DNA of 62,489 nucleotides from Porticoccaceae bacterium (GTDB lineage Bacteria > Pseudomonadota > Gammaproteobacteria > Pseudomonadales > Porticoccaceae). Under the pieces are notes generated by a model that searched no databases, had not been told where the DNA came from, and worked only from the letters and a program-made list of their open reading frames with translations. Within the stretch, counting starts at the first letter, position 1; every line of letters begins with the position of its first letter. The position numbers were made by a program, and so were the translations under genes. Below, one piece after another: positions 9,091 through 17,349 of the stretch. The stretch is from contig JANXGQ010000027.1 of NCBI GenBank assembly GCA_024959305.1, forward strand, positions 1 to 62,489, read 5' to 3'.

Positions 9091-9259
9091 AGACCATTGC
9101 GCAAATGATCTTTTGCCCTCATACGGCGTTAAAACCGTACTCATTCGGTCATTTATGATCTATAAACTCCCTTGTTCCGTGCGATTTTGCCTTGTCTGAA
9201 AACAAAATCTCTATCCGTGCAAAGGTCTCTTGCTCAATTCAAGGTCTCTTACTCAATTC
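9089..9259. repeat. Intergenic repeat element A with terminal inverted repeats and a 19-bp tandem repeat
   Basis: Left end AGAGACCATTGCGC (9089-9102) is a near-perfect inverted copy of the sequence at 9217-9230. The right end is duplicated: two adjacent 19-bp units at 9222-9240 and 9241-9259 differ by one base. The internal sequence is recognisably related to 37540-37656, sharing in order TTTTGCCCT, an ATG/ACTC segment, GTGCG and TTGCCT, and an end resembling AAAGG..CT.TTGC.CAAT. There is no transposase, so it is a non-autonomous or degenerate repeat. Confidence 0.5.
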
Positions 9260-9278
9260 AATGGCGCAAAAAGAAGCA

Positions 9279-9310
9279 CGCACAGCAACCGCTGTGTAAA
9301 TTGCTGTGCG
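9279..9310. terminator. Alternative hairpins between converging genes
   Basis: A perfect 10-bp inverted repeat (CGCACAGCAA / TTGCTGTGCG) encloses a second, mutually exclusive hairpin (CACAGC-AACC-GCTGTG, 9281-9296). It lies between the end of the oxidase operon and the end of the convergent gene, so a role in transcript ending is likely. There is no long T run. Confidence 0.35.
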
Positions 9311-9340
9311 CTGTCCTTAACTAAACGCTGTTCAGCCTGT

Positions 9341-9898
9341 CTATGGCATAGTCTTCATAAACAGTCTAAATTTGTCCTGCATGGCAATAAACCAGTGGGG
9401 CACAGAGGGACCATCTCCAGCATCAACTAATCTTGGGTGATGGTTGATGACCTCGGCGAGCACAGGCTCATTCTCTGGTTCAATATCCACAAAGAAAACA
9501 TGCTTACCTAGGTCCAATGCCTTGTCAAAGCGCGCAAAACGCTTATTTTTCAACTGAATGCCAAGAAAGCCAAGTTCCCAGGTGCAGAACCCTAAAATCA
9601 CAATAGCGAGAAATGCAAACGGCATCCAAGTAATCCTGTCTGCCCAGCCCATCACCTGGACCAGAGACAGCATTAATATCACGGCAATAATCCCAAGAGC
9701 TGCGCCAATTTTGGTGCCATGGACAACACCAGTTCTAAGTACGGCTTCGACTTCATGGAGGTGCGGGTGACGGGCTACATCTACGTCATCCAAGCTTAGA
9801 ACATGGATATGTGGCGTTGTTATACCGCTATTTTCCAGCTCTTCTTCAACCTGTTCCAGTTCGTCGAGATCGTCGCTAACATAAAAATGTCTTTTCAT
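9341..9898 (-). CDS. Two-helix membrane protein of the 'NAD/FAD-utilizing enzyme' family
   Basis: A 185-residue protein resembling Pseudomonas proteins loosely annotated as NAD/FAD-utilizing enzymes; the real activity is unknown. It opens with KRHFYVSDDLDELEQVE, has two membrane helices (about residues 62-85 and 95-115, with GFCTWELG at the end of the second), then a soluble tail containing KHVFFVDI, and ends in FRLFMKTMP. The chosen ATG at 9898 matches the family start and has GAGGG 8 nt upstream. An upstream ATG at 9913 would add five residues but has no ribosome-binding site. Confidence 0.7.
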   Translation of the reverse strand: MKRHFYVSDDLDELEQVEEELENSGITTPHIHVLSLDDVDVARHPHLHEVEAVLRTGVVHGTKIGAALGIIAVILMLSLVQVMGWADRITWMPFAFLAIVILGFCTWELGFLGIQLKNKRFARFDKALDLGKHVFFVDIEPENEPVLAEVINHHPRLVDAGDGPSVPHWFIAMQDKFRLFMKTMP

Positions 9899-10272
9899 AA
9901 CCTCATCCCTCATTCTGTTCTATTAGACTAGAATGCGATAGAGATCCCGAGCATCTTTACGGCAACAAACTGCGGGACCCACTATCCCGTCGTCGAAGCT
10001 TATCAATAGCACGAACTGAGCAATAAATCAACCGGAAATGGGCAATATGGTTTATGGAGCCTGTTTGTTGTTTTTAAGTTCGCAGACCGATTGACGAAAC
10101 TTTGCCTGTGAAAAAACTATACCACAATAGATTGCAATACTAGATTATTAGGGTCTATAACTAATAGAGCGGGGTCTTATGGATTTGAGGAGCTGAAGTG
10201 TGGGAAGGGACGTTTTCGCAGATAATCTTAAGGGGTATCTAGTCCCCAAAACCGAGCGTATTTGAGTTCTGT
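9899..10272. other. Gene-poor stretch without recognisable features
   Basis: About 370 nt between the minus-strand membrane-protein gene and the response-regulator remnant. It should contain the promoter of the minus-strand gene. I see no convincing reading frame, RNA gene or terminator. Stop-interrupted sequence just left of 10272 is compatible with further decayed coding DNA. Confidence 0.4.
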
Positions 10273-10432
10273 ATATTGACGATGGGCCGACAAGATAACA
10301 ATAGGTATCTTGTCGGCCGAAAAGGGCGATATGGTGGATGCCGCTATGCAATTAGGGGTGAACGACTATTTTATCAAGTCAGCTTCGGTTGAAGGATTAG
10401 TGCCTAAGCTGCAACGGCTGTTGGTAGGTTGA
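10273..10432 (+). pseudogene. Decayed response-regulator receiver domain with internal deletion
   Basis: Two receiver-domain fragments lie side by side in different frames. LYIDDGPT (nt 10273-10296) matches the first strand and acidic pocket. After a frame change, nt 10280-10432 encode IGILSAEKGDMVDAAMQLG followed by NDYFIKSASVEGLVPKLQRLL, the last strands and helix including the conserved lysine. The ~40 residues between them, which hold the phospho-acceptor aspartate, are missing. No output domain or histidine kinase is nearby. The gene was inactivated by an internal deletion. Confidence 0.55.
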
Positions 10433-10789
10433 TTGATCGGGCAACCGACAAATAACGGCGCTTGAGTCTGCCCCGCGAACAGAGCCAGTGCTTTGGGTAT
10501 TGCGCCCATTTTTTCCCACGCTAACTATCGCTCTACCTCTAATACAATGGCCTTGTGTTGGTTGCATTGGGGGAGATTTCCTCGACACAGAGGGATATTT
10601 GCGGCAAAACGCATTATTTATTCGACCTATAAGCTAGCGAAATTGTTGGAGTGGCCTTAGAATAGCCGCCTTTTAAGTTCTGGGCAGGTCGTTTAGGTCG
10701 CCTCTGGGCTGTTAATAAAATAATTACAATTATATTTGCCGCTCGGGGCAACCCATAAAATTTATTACAATAATTTAATTAGGTTTCAA
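10433..10789. other. Intergenic region upstream of the glucan phosphorylase gene
   Basis: About 350 nt with no convincing coding sequence. It should contain the promoter of the large phosphorylase gene. The last 60 nt before the gene are A+T-rich. No LacI-type operator or riboswitch was recognised. Confidence 0.35.
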
Positions 10790-13700
10790 ATGACTCAGAA
10801 GCACGTGTATATCGGTAAGCAGCTTCGACATAAGCATGATGTCGAGGTCACAGGTCAATACGTCAATATGGACGGTGAGGCTTTCTATCAAATTGCTAAC
10901 TACGATCAGATGAAGGACTTTTTTATCAGCGTGGTCAGCGATTCCAATCACTGGATGTTTATTTCTACGCGAGGCGGTCTCTCGGCGGGAAGAATCAATT
11001 CGGAGAATGCCCTCTTTCCTTACTATTCGGACGATAAGATCAGCGACGGTTCTCCGTTTACTGGCAGCAGGACTATCGCCTTGGTAAGCAGCGGTGATAA
11101 GACATCATTGTGGGAGCCCTTTTCCGAGCAGTGCTCTGGTATCTACGATATTACACGCAATCTCTATAAGAATGTTGTCGGCGATAAATTAATTTTTGAA
11201 GAGATTAACCACGATCTCTCAGTAACCTTCCGTTACGCTTGGCGAACCTCAGATAAATTTGGTTTTGTTAAAACCGCCAAGCTAATTAATAACAGCGCGG
11301 CGCCACTGCAGGTGGAGATTGTCGATGGTGTCGAAAATGTGTTGCCCTACGGTGTTGAACCGGATGTGCAAAATTCATTGAGCTGTCTTGTAGACGCCTA
11401 TAAGAAAAATGAATTGGAGGCGGACAGCGGTGTCGGCCTGTACAGCATGAGTTCGATTCTGGTGGATCGCGCCGAGCCGAGCGAGGCGTTGTCGGTCACT
11501 ACGCTGTGGTCGGTGGGTTTGCCCAATGCGAAAAAATTGGTTTCCTCGATCCAGCTCGAGCAGTTTCGTCAGGGGCTGCCTGTTGAGCAAGAGGTGGATG
11601 TTCGCGGTCGCCGAGGTGCTTATTTTGTCAATGCTGTGGTTGATCTTGCCCCACAGGCGCAGGAGAGCTGGAGCATCGTCGCTGAAGTCAATCAGGGACC
11701 TGCTCAGGTAAGAGATTTAATGGCCTATCTAAAAGCCGGCCAAACTGTCAGTGAAGATATCGAAGCCGATATAGCCTTGGGGTCGGAAAATCTGGCGCGT
11801 ATTGTGGGTATATCGGATGGTCTACAGGTCACTGAAGATAGACTGAGTGCCAATCATCATTTTTCTAATGTGTTATTTAATGTGATGCGCGGCGGACTGT
11901 TTGTCGATAACTACTGGGTTGAAAAGGATGATTTAATCGAGTTTGTAAAAGGCTTTAACCGCGCAGCATTTGATCAATTTGAGGAATTTTTTGAGAGCCT
12001 CGACGCCAAGTTTCACTATAGCGATTTGATCAGGGCCGCCGCTGAACAGAAAGATGCAGGCCTGCGGCGACTTTGTTTCGAGTACTTGCCGCTGTCGTTT
12101 AGTCGTCGCCATGGCGATCCCTCTCGACCTTGGAATAAGTTTGCCATACAGGTCAAGAAAGACGACGGGTCGCAACTGCTTAATTTTGAGGGCAATTGGC
12201 GAGATATCTTCCAGAATTGGGAGGCGCTGAGTTTTTCGATTCCCAATTATGTCGAGAGCATGATTTGTAAATTCGTCAATGCTTCCACTGCCGACGGCTA
12301 TAACCCCTACCGAATTACTAAAGCCGGTATCGACTGGGAAAAACCAGATCCCAATGATCCCTGGGCAAATATTGGCTATTGGGGCGATCATCAAATTATC
12401 TATTTGCTGAAGTTCTTGGAGTTTTCCGGCGATTATCACCCCGGTACTTTGCGCGACTTCCTGACCAGTGATTTGTTCTGTTATGCGAATGTTCCCTACC
12501 GCATCAAGTCATACAACGATCTGCTTAAGGATCCTCACAATACCATCGATTTTGACGATGCCGCGGAAACTTTGATTGACCAGCGGGTGGATCAGGTAGG
12601 TGCAGATGGCCGCCTGTTATGGGATCAGCAGGGATCGGTCTACTATGTCAATCTAACCGAGAAGCTTCTGGCGACAGTTTTATCCAAGCTGTCGAATTTT
12701 ATTCCAGAGGGCGGTATTTGGATGAATACCCAGCGACCGGAGTGGAATGATGCGAATAATGCGCTGGTAGGTTTTGGTGTGTCCATGGTGACGCTCTACT
12801 ACACGCGCCGTTATCAGCAGTATTTGTTGGATCTCTTTTCTGAGGTGGAGTTTGAAGAGGTGGCGATTTCCAAAGAAATTGCCGATTTATTAAATGCCAT
12901 TAATAGTACCTTCGAAAATCATAGGCATCTGCTGGCGGGTAAAATCAGCGATGCCGATCGCAAGCAGATTTTAGATTCTCTGGGCAAGGCGGGCAGTGAG
13001 TTCCGCGGCAGTGTTTACGAGCACTCCTTTGCGGGCGATCGAGTATTGGTTAAAACCTCGGATTTGGTGGCGTTTTGCGAGACTTCAATCCAGTATATTG
13101 ACCATACGATTGATGCCAATCGACGTGAAGATGGGCTCTATCAGGCCTATAACCTGATGACGGCCACTGATAAGGGCGTTGAGATCACCCATCTGTATGA
13201 GATGCTAGAGGGTCAGGTTGCTGTACTGAGTTCTGGCTATTTAAGTCCAGAGCAGGCGCTGGAGGTGTTGACGGCATTGAGACAGTCGGCGATCTACACC
13301 GAGCGCCAGCATTCTTATTTGCTGTACCCAGATCGAGAGTTAACGCGCTTTGTGGATAAAAACATTATTCCCAAGGAGCAGTTTGAACGTTCGGCGCTGC
13401 TAAAAGCTCTGGTATCCGCTGGCGATAGATCATTGGTAGAGATGGATGCGCAGGGAGGCTATTACTTTAATGGTACCTTCAATAATGTCGACAGCGCCAA
13501 GGCAGTTATCGAGTCGCTAAAAGCCAATGGCTACAAACAGTTGGTTGAGCAAGACCAGTCACTGATTGAGGAAATCTTTGAGGATATCTTTAACCACCGA
13601 CAGTTTACCGGTCGATCTGGCGGCATGTATGCCTATGAAGGCCTAGGATCTATCTACTGGCATATGGTCTCCAAACTACTTCTGGCGGCGCTTGAGAATT

Positions 13701-14254
13701 TCCGCAAGGGCGCAGAGCTGGATACCGATGCGGTTACCATGGGTAAATTAGCCGATTGTTACTTCGATATTCGGGCTGGCATTGGCTTTAATAAGACTCC
13801 GGGCAATTATGGCGCATTCCCCACCGATCCCTATTCACATACCCCTGGATTTGCTGGGGCCAAACAGCCCGGTATGACAGGGCAGGTGAAAGAGGAGGTT
13901 ATTACCCGTCAGATAGAGTTGGGTGTGATCGTGGCTGAGGGCTGTATTAGCTTTAAACCCTTTATCCTCAGGAAGTCGGAGTTTCTTTCGAATGCTGATT
14001 CGCTGGTTTATTTCGATATTGCCGGCGATCAACAAAGCTTGGCTTTGGCGGAGGGACAGCTGGGCTTTACCTACTGTCAGGTTCCAGTTGTATACAGCTT
14101 GGCTGAGGAGACTTCGATTGTGGTTAGCTATGCAGATGGCACCCGCAATGCAGTTTCGGGAAATCGTATTGATGCACAGACATCGATGCAGATATTCGAC
14201 AAGAAAGGCACTGTGACCCAGATCGAGGTTGCTCTAAAGCCTGGGTTGGAATAA
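10790..14254 (+). CDS. Large cytoplasmic glycan phosphorylase, GH149-like (beta-1,3-oligoglucan phosphorylase)
   Basis: A 1154-residue protein without a signal peptide. The N-terminal ~330 residues form a beta-rich domain, followed by an (alpha/alpha)6-like barrel with the segments WANIGYWGDHQ (about residue 530), WNDANNALVG (about 650) and GGMYAYEGLGSIYWHM (about 945), and a C-terminal beta domain. The size and segments fit the GH94/GH149 phosphorylases; GH149 enzymes phosphorolyse beta-1,3-oligoglucans to alpha-glucose-1-phosphate. The adjacent GH17 and sugar symporter support that substrate. The ATG at 10790 is preferred over an upstream TTG, although the ribosome-binding site is weak (AGG). 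A strong terminator follows. The exact family assignment is inference. Confidence 0.7.
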   Translation: MTQKHVYIGKQLRHKHDVEVTGQYVNMDGEAFYQIANYDQMKDFFISVVSDSNHWMFISTRGGLSAGRINSENALFPYYSDDKISDGSPFTGSRTIALVSSGDKTSLWEPFSEQCSGIYDITRNLYKNVVGDKLIFEEINHDLSVTFRYAWRTSDKFGFVKTAKLINNSAAPLQVEIVDGVENVLPYGVEPDVQNSLSCLVDAYKKNELEADSGVGLYSMSSILVDRAEPSEALSVTTLWSVGLPNAKKLVSSIQLEQFRQGLPVEQEVDVRGRRGAYFVNAVVDLAPQAQESWSIVAEVNQGPAQVRDLMAYLKAGQTVSEDIEADIALGSENLARIVGISDGLQVTEDRLSANHHFSNVLFNVMRGGLFVDNYWVEKDDLIEFVKGFNRAAFDQFEEFFESLDAKFHYSDLIRAAAEQKDAGLRRLCFEYLPLSFSRRHGDPSRPWNKFAIQVKKDDGSQLLNFEGNWRDIFQNWEALSFSIPNYVESMICKFVNASTADGYNPYRITKAGIDWEKPDPNDPWANIGYWGDHQIIYLLKFLEFSGDYHPGTLRDFLTSDLFCYANVPYRIKSYNDLLKDPHNTIDFDDAAETLIDQRVDQVGADGRLLWDQQGSVYYVNLTEKLLATVLSKLSNFIPEGGIWMNTQRPEWNDANNALVGFGVSMVTLYYTRRYQQYLLDLFSEVEFEEVAISKEIADLLNAINSTFENHRHLLAGKISDADRKQILDSLGKAGSEFRGSVYEHSFAGDRVLVKTSDLVAFCETSIQYIDHTIDANRREDGLYQAYNLMTATDKGVEITHLYEMLEGQVAVLSSGYLSPEQALEVLTALRQSAIYTERQHSYLLYPDRELTRFVDKNIIPKEQFERSALLKALVSAGDRSLVEMDAQGGYYFNGTFNNVDSAKAVIESLKANGYKQLVEQDQSLIEEIFEDIFNHRQFTGRSGGMYAYEGLGSIYWHMVSKLLLAALENFRKGAELDTDAVTMGKLADCYFDIRAGIGFNKTPGNYGAFPTDPYSHTPGFAGAKQPGMTGQVKEEVITRQIELGVIVAEGCISFKPFILRKSEFLSNADSLVYFDIAGDQQSLALAEGQLGFTYCQVPVVYSLAEETSIVVSYADGTRNAVSGNRIDAQTSMQIFDKKGTVTQIEVALKPGLE

Positions 14255-14276
14255 CAGAAGCGCAATTGATCGCTGC

Positions 14277-14316
14277 AAAAAAAACAGCCGTCTAATTTAG
14301 ACGGCTGTTTTTTTTG
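14277..14316. terminator. Bidirectional intrinsic terminator
   Basis: Perfect inverted repeat CAGCCGTCT / AGACGGCTG with a 5-nt loop, flanked by eight A on the left and eight T on the right. It serves both the phosphorylase gene and the convergent symporter gene. Confidence 0.92.
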
Positions 14317-14331
14317 GCAATTGTTTTAATC

Positions 14332-15780
14332 TTAACTGGTAGTTTGATCGCTATGGCGAGCTTCCAGCTGCGCACGAATCTCATTGGCGCGCTGCTCATC
14401 AAGGTCATAATTGCGCATCACTAGGATAGCAATTAATGTTCCTATGCCGGGTATGGCAATATAGCTTAACCGCAACAGCTCAAGGGTTTCTGCGCTTTGC
14501 ACAGCCACCGATTGGTCAAATCCGATGGTGCTCAGTATAAGCCCGCTCGCGCCTCCGGCAATAGCCGCCCCAAATTTAACCATCCACCAATAGATTGCGC
14601 CGAAGGTGCCCGCTCTGCGCTGACTGGTTTCCAGTTCATCCAGATCACAGATATCAGCCGTCATTGACATCATAATGGTAAACAGGCCGCCAATACCGAA
14701 TGCGAACAGTGGTAGTGGAATAAACATTAGCCAGGGATTCTCTGGCGAGAAGCACCACCAAAACAGTACATAACCGACTAGAGAGACTGCTTGCGAGTAT
14801 AAAAAAGTTATTTTTTTACCGTATTTTTGCGCGCAGTGGTTAACGATGGGAATTACCAAAAAGCAGGTGCATAGAGCCCCTACAGAACCGAACAGTGTCG
14901 GCCAAACACCAGCTTGCCCGGGATCTCCATCATTCATGTAGTAGACAACAATAAACCAAGAAAAGGCGGCTACAGTTTGAAAGGCATTAAAAATCAAAAA
15001 GGTCGCTATACAGATTTTTTGGAAAGGTTTGTTGCGCAGTGTTATCAGAATACCGCGGCCAAAATCCAGCATGGTTTCTTTGAGGTCTTTGTCGGCAATT
15101 GTCTGCTGCTGGTCAGTTTCTGCTGTATTGGTGAAGGTGCAGAAAATCGCCGGCACTAGGGCCAGAGTCATACAGAGGCCGCCAACCCACAGCGATAGAG
15201 TTCTTGCGCCATCAGTGGAGGATTCAAACCAATTGGGATCGTAGAGAATTATCCAAAACCAAGGTGCAATCACCCAAGCCCACTGGCCAATCCACTGTGC
15301 CACCGCCATCAATCTGGTGCGCTCGTGAAAATCAGAGCTCATTTCATAGCCCATGGCCACGTAGGGCACGCTAAATATAGTCATGCCTATCCAAAATACA
15401 CAGCACCAGGATAGGAAGTAGTAGAAGGTATACATCTCAGAGTTTTCTGCAGATAGTTGCCACATCATCATAAATGACAGGCCCGATATAATGGCGCCGA
15501 CAAACACATAGGGTCTGCGTTTGCCCCATCTGGATACAGTGTGGTCAGAAATATAGCCCATCAGAGGGTCTGTGATGGCATCAATCAATTTGGGTATAAA
15601 GAAAATCAGTGCCCACAGGATAGGGCTCATGCCCAGACCCTGAATGAGAATAACCATAAAAATGCCCAGTGCCGCTGGAAACATCTGGTTGGCAAGCATA
15701 CCAATACCAAAGGCGACCTTTTGATTAAATGGAATTTGACCCTGCTTTAAGGAGGCATTTTGAGTATTATTTTGAGCCAT
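14332..15780 (-). CDS. MFS sugar:cation symporter of the GPH (MelB) family
   Basis: A 482-residue inner-membrane protein with about 12 helices. The N-terminal domain carries DAITDPLMGYISDHT and RWGKRRPYVFVG, hallmarks of glycoside-pentoside-hexuronide:cation symporters. Placed between the glucan phosphorylase and a TIM-barrel hydrolase, it probably imports glucose or short beta-1,3-gluco-oligosaccharides with sodium or protons. The ATG at 15780 is chosen; an in-frame TTG at 15798 would add six residues. It is convergent with the phosphorylase gene. Confidence 0.85.
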   Translation of the reverse strand: MAQNNTQNASLKQGQIPFNQKVAFGIGMLANQMFPAALGIFMVILIQGLGMSPILWALIFFIPKLIDAITDPLMGYISDHTVSRWGKRRPYVFVGAIISGLSFMMMWQLSAENSEMYTFYYFLSWCCVFWIGMTIFSVPYVAMGYEMSSDFHERTRLMAVAQWIGQWAWVIAPWFWIILYDPNWFESSTDGARTLSLWVGGLCMTLALVPAIFCTFTNTAETDQQQTIADKDLKETMLDFGRGILITLRNKPFQKICIATFLIFNAFQTVAAFSWFIVVYYMNDGDPGQAGVWPTLFGSVGALCTCFLVIPIVNHCAQKYGKKITFLYSQAVSLVGYVLFWWCFSPENPWLMFIPLPLFAFGIGGLFTIMMSMTADICDLDELETSQRRAGTFGAIYWWMVKFGAAIAGGASGLILSTIGFDQSVAVQSAETLELLRLSYIAIPGIGTLIAILVMRNYDLDEQRANEIRAQLEARHSDQTTS

Positions 15781-15882
15781 AATTTCTGTCTTCTGCAATT
15801 ATTAATAGACCTCTCCACCTTGATAAGACTGTTCGTCAGCCTAACCTGATTGCAGTTGGTCTAGGCTGGACACCTGTGTCTA

Positions 15883-15896
15883 GGCATAGCTATGCC
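15883..15896. promoter_or_regulatory. 14-bp perfect palindrome upstream of the sugar symporter
   Basis: GGCATAGCTATGCC is a perfect palindrome about 100 nt upstream of the symporter start and downstream of the TIM-barrel hydrolase gene. It could be an operator for a sugar-responsive regulator. Its AGCT centre differs from the usual CG centre of LacI-family sites, and no regulator gene is in the locus. Confidence 0.3.
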
Positions 15897-15945
15897 GTGC
15901 ATATCAGCGTGAAAAAGTTAGGAAATCACCAATTTCGAGTATAGG

Positions 15946-17199
15946 TCAGCGGTTTGTTGGAATCCCCGACGATTCGACCAAGACGGGCAAATTTGCGGTA
16001 GCAGAGCCGCCGTAACGGTTATCTATATAGACAAAGAGTCGATATTCACCGGCGTTGGGGGCCTTAAATTCGACTTGTTGTGAGGTATTGGGTCCCGATT
16101 GATGCCAAACAATATCGGGGATGGGTTCAAAATCGCCGCCATCACTCTCCAGGCTTCTATCGAGCTCTTTCATCAGTTCCCAGCGGTAACTCAATGCCTG
16201 TTGATGCGCAGTCTCCACGGAGACTTGCGCGGTATAGAGTTGATTTTCTTGCAGTCGCACATTATCTCTGGCGGTCAATCCATCAATGGTTAGCCCAGAT
16301 AGGGTCGGCACGCGATGCTGGGGCCATTTACCGGTCCACAGATATTGCATCACCTGAGCCGCTTCTGTGCTCTGTCCATTGTCTAGGAAAACGCCATACC
16401 AAGTGGGCGTGCGCTCCTGTTTTTGTCCCCATAAAAAGACAAATGAACCTATGCACTGCGCAGTATCAGCGGCAATATAGTCGAGGTAGCGCGACTGGTA
16501 GGACTTGGCTTTTTCGCTACTATTGGCTTCGATTGACCTATCCCAATCGGTGTGAGGGCTTTCCCAGTGACCCGTGGCACCCCATTCAGATACCGTATAG
16601 GCGCCCTTATAGTTACTGTCCTCTAAATACTTGGGTAGCCTGTCGATTTCACCATAAACTTGGAAAGATAGTAGATCGAGATCTGGACAGTGCGCCACAA
16701 GCAGTTCAATCACTTGGGTTTCGGCCCCTGCCAACATGGTAGTGGTTGGATGGTTGGGGTCGAGCTCGTGGATCATTTTGGATAAATCATTGACCGCATC
16801 CCAGACTTTGGGGTTGCTATGACGAAGATTCAGTTCGTTGCCAATGCCCCACATCAGCAGGGCGGGATGATCTTTTAGCGCCACTATATCTCGCTTGATA
16901 GTGGCCATCTGTTGCGCCACCGCCTGTTGGTCATTGTAGTCAAAGCCATGTCGCTCGCGAGCCACATCTAGACCCATACAGACCATTAGACCCTGCTGAT
17001 GGGCTTCATCCAGTATTTCAAGGCCGGTTTTTTCGCCATTGTCGACCCGCCAAGTGCGAAATGCGTTGCCACCGTAGTCAGCAAGACTTTGGATACTGCC
17101 CAACTCTAAGCCGGCACCTTTGATATAGAAGGGCTTGCCATCCACGGTTAGTTGGTAGTTGCCGGCTTGTTGCTGTAATTCGACCTTGCTGGGCTTCAT
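15946..17199 (-). CDS. GH2/GH5-like TIM-barrel glycoside hydrolase, cytoplasmic
   Basis: A 417-residue protein with no signal peptide. It starts with a short beta segment (LTVDGKPFYIKGAG), typical of the entry to a GH2-type TIM barrel. The acid/base glutamate is in MWGIGNELNL (E122) and the nucleophile glutamate is probably in TVSEWGATG (E205). The last ~100 residues look like an Ig-like beta domain. It probably trims imported oligosaccharides, perhaps beta-glucans given the neighbours. The ATG at 17199 is preferred to an in-frame ATG at 17265 because it fits the domain start and has AAGG 9 nt upstream. It is divergent from the GH17 gene. Confidence 0.7.
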   Translation of the reverse strand: MKPSKVELQQQAGNYQLTVDGKPFYIKGAGLELGSIQSLADYGGNAFRTWRVDNGEKTGLEILDEAHQQGLMVCMGLDVARERHGFDYNDQQAVAQQMATIKRDIVALKDHPALLMWGIGNELNLRHSNPKVWDAVNDLSKMIHELDPNHPTTTMLAGAETQVIELLVAHCPDLDLLSFQVYGEIDRLPKYLEDSNYKGAYTVSEWGATGHWESPHTDWDRSIEANSSEKAKSYQSRYLDYIAADTAQCIGSFVFLWGQKQERTPTWYGVFLDNGQSTEAAQVMQYLWTGKWPQHRVPTLSGLTIDGLTARDNVRLQENQLYTAQVSVETAHQQALSYRWELMKELDRSLESDGGDFEPIPDIVWHQSGPNTSQQVEFKAPNAGEYRLFVYIDNRYGGSATANLPVLVESSGIPTNR

Positions 17200-17349
17200 T
17201 AATTGGGACCTTAGGAATCTGCAAATCAGGTCGCTTATTCTATTTCTGGGTCGATGGCAAAACAAGGGGTGCTGGCGCTATGCAAGACCATCAATGGCTA
17301 ATATAATCGTCGGCCAGATTATTCCAATAATAATAGGTTAAACAAAGCT

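Noticed and set aside
10148..10588. Two minus-strand frames (10148-10351 and 10397-10588)
   Set aside because: No ribosome-binding sites or recognisable domains; they run opposite to the response-regulator remnant, which explains the sequence better.
16080..16742. 220-codon plus-strand frame inside the TIM-barrel hydrolase gene
   Set aside because: It is antisense to a gene with clear catalytic motifs; its composition (rich in W, R, P and H) is that of a shadow frame.
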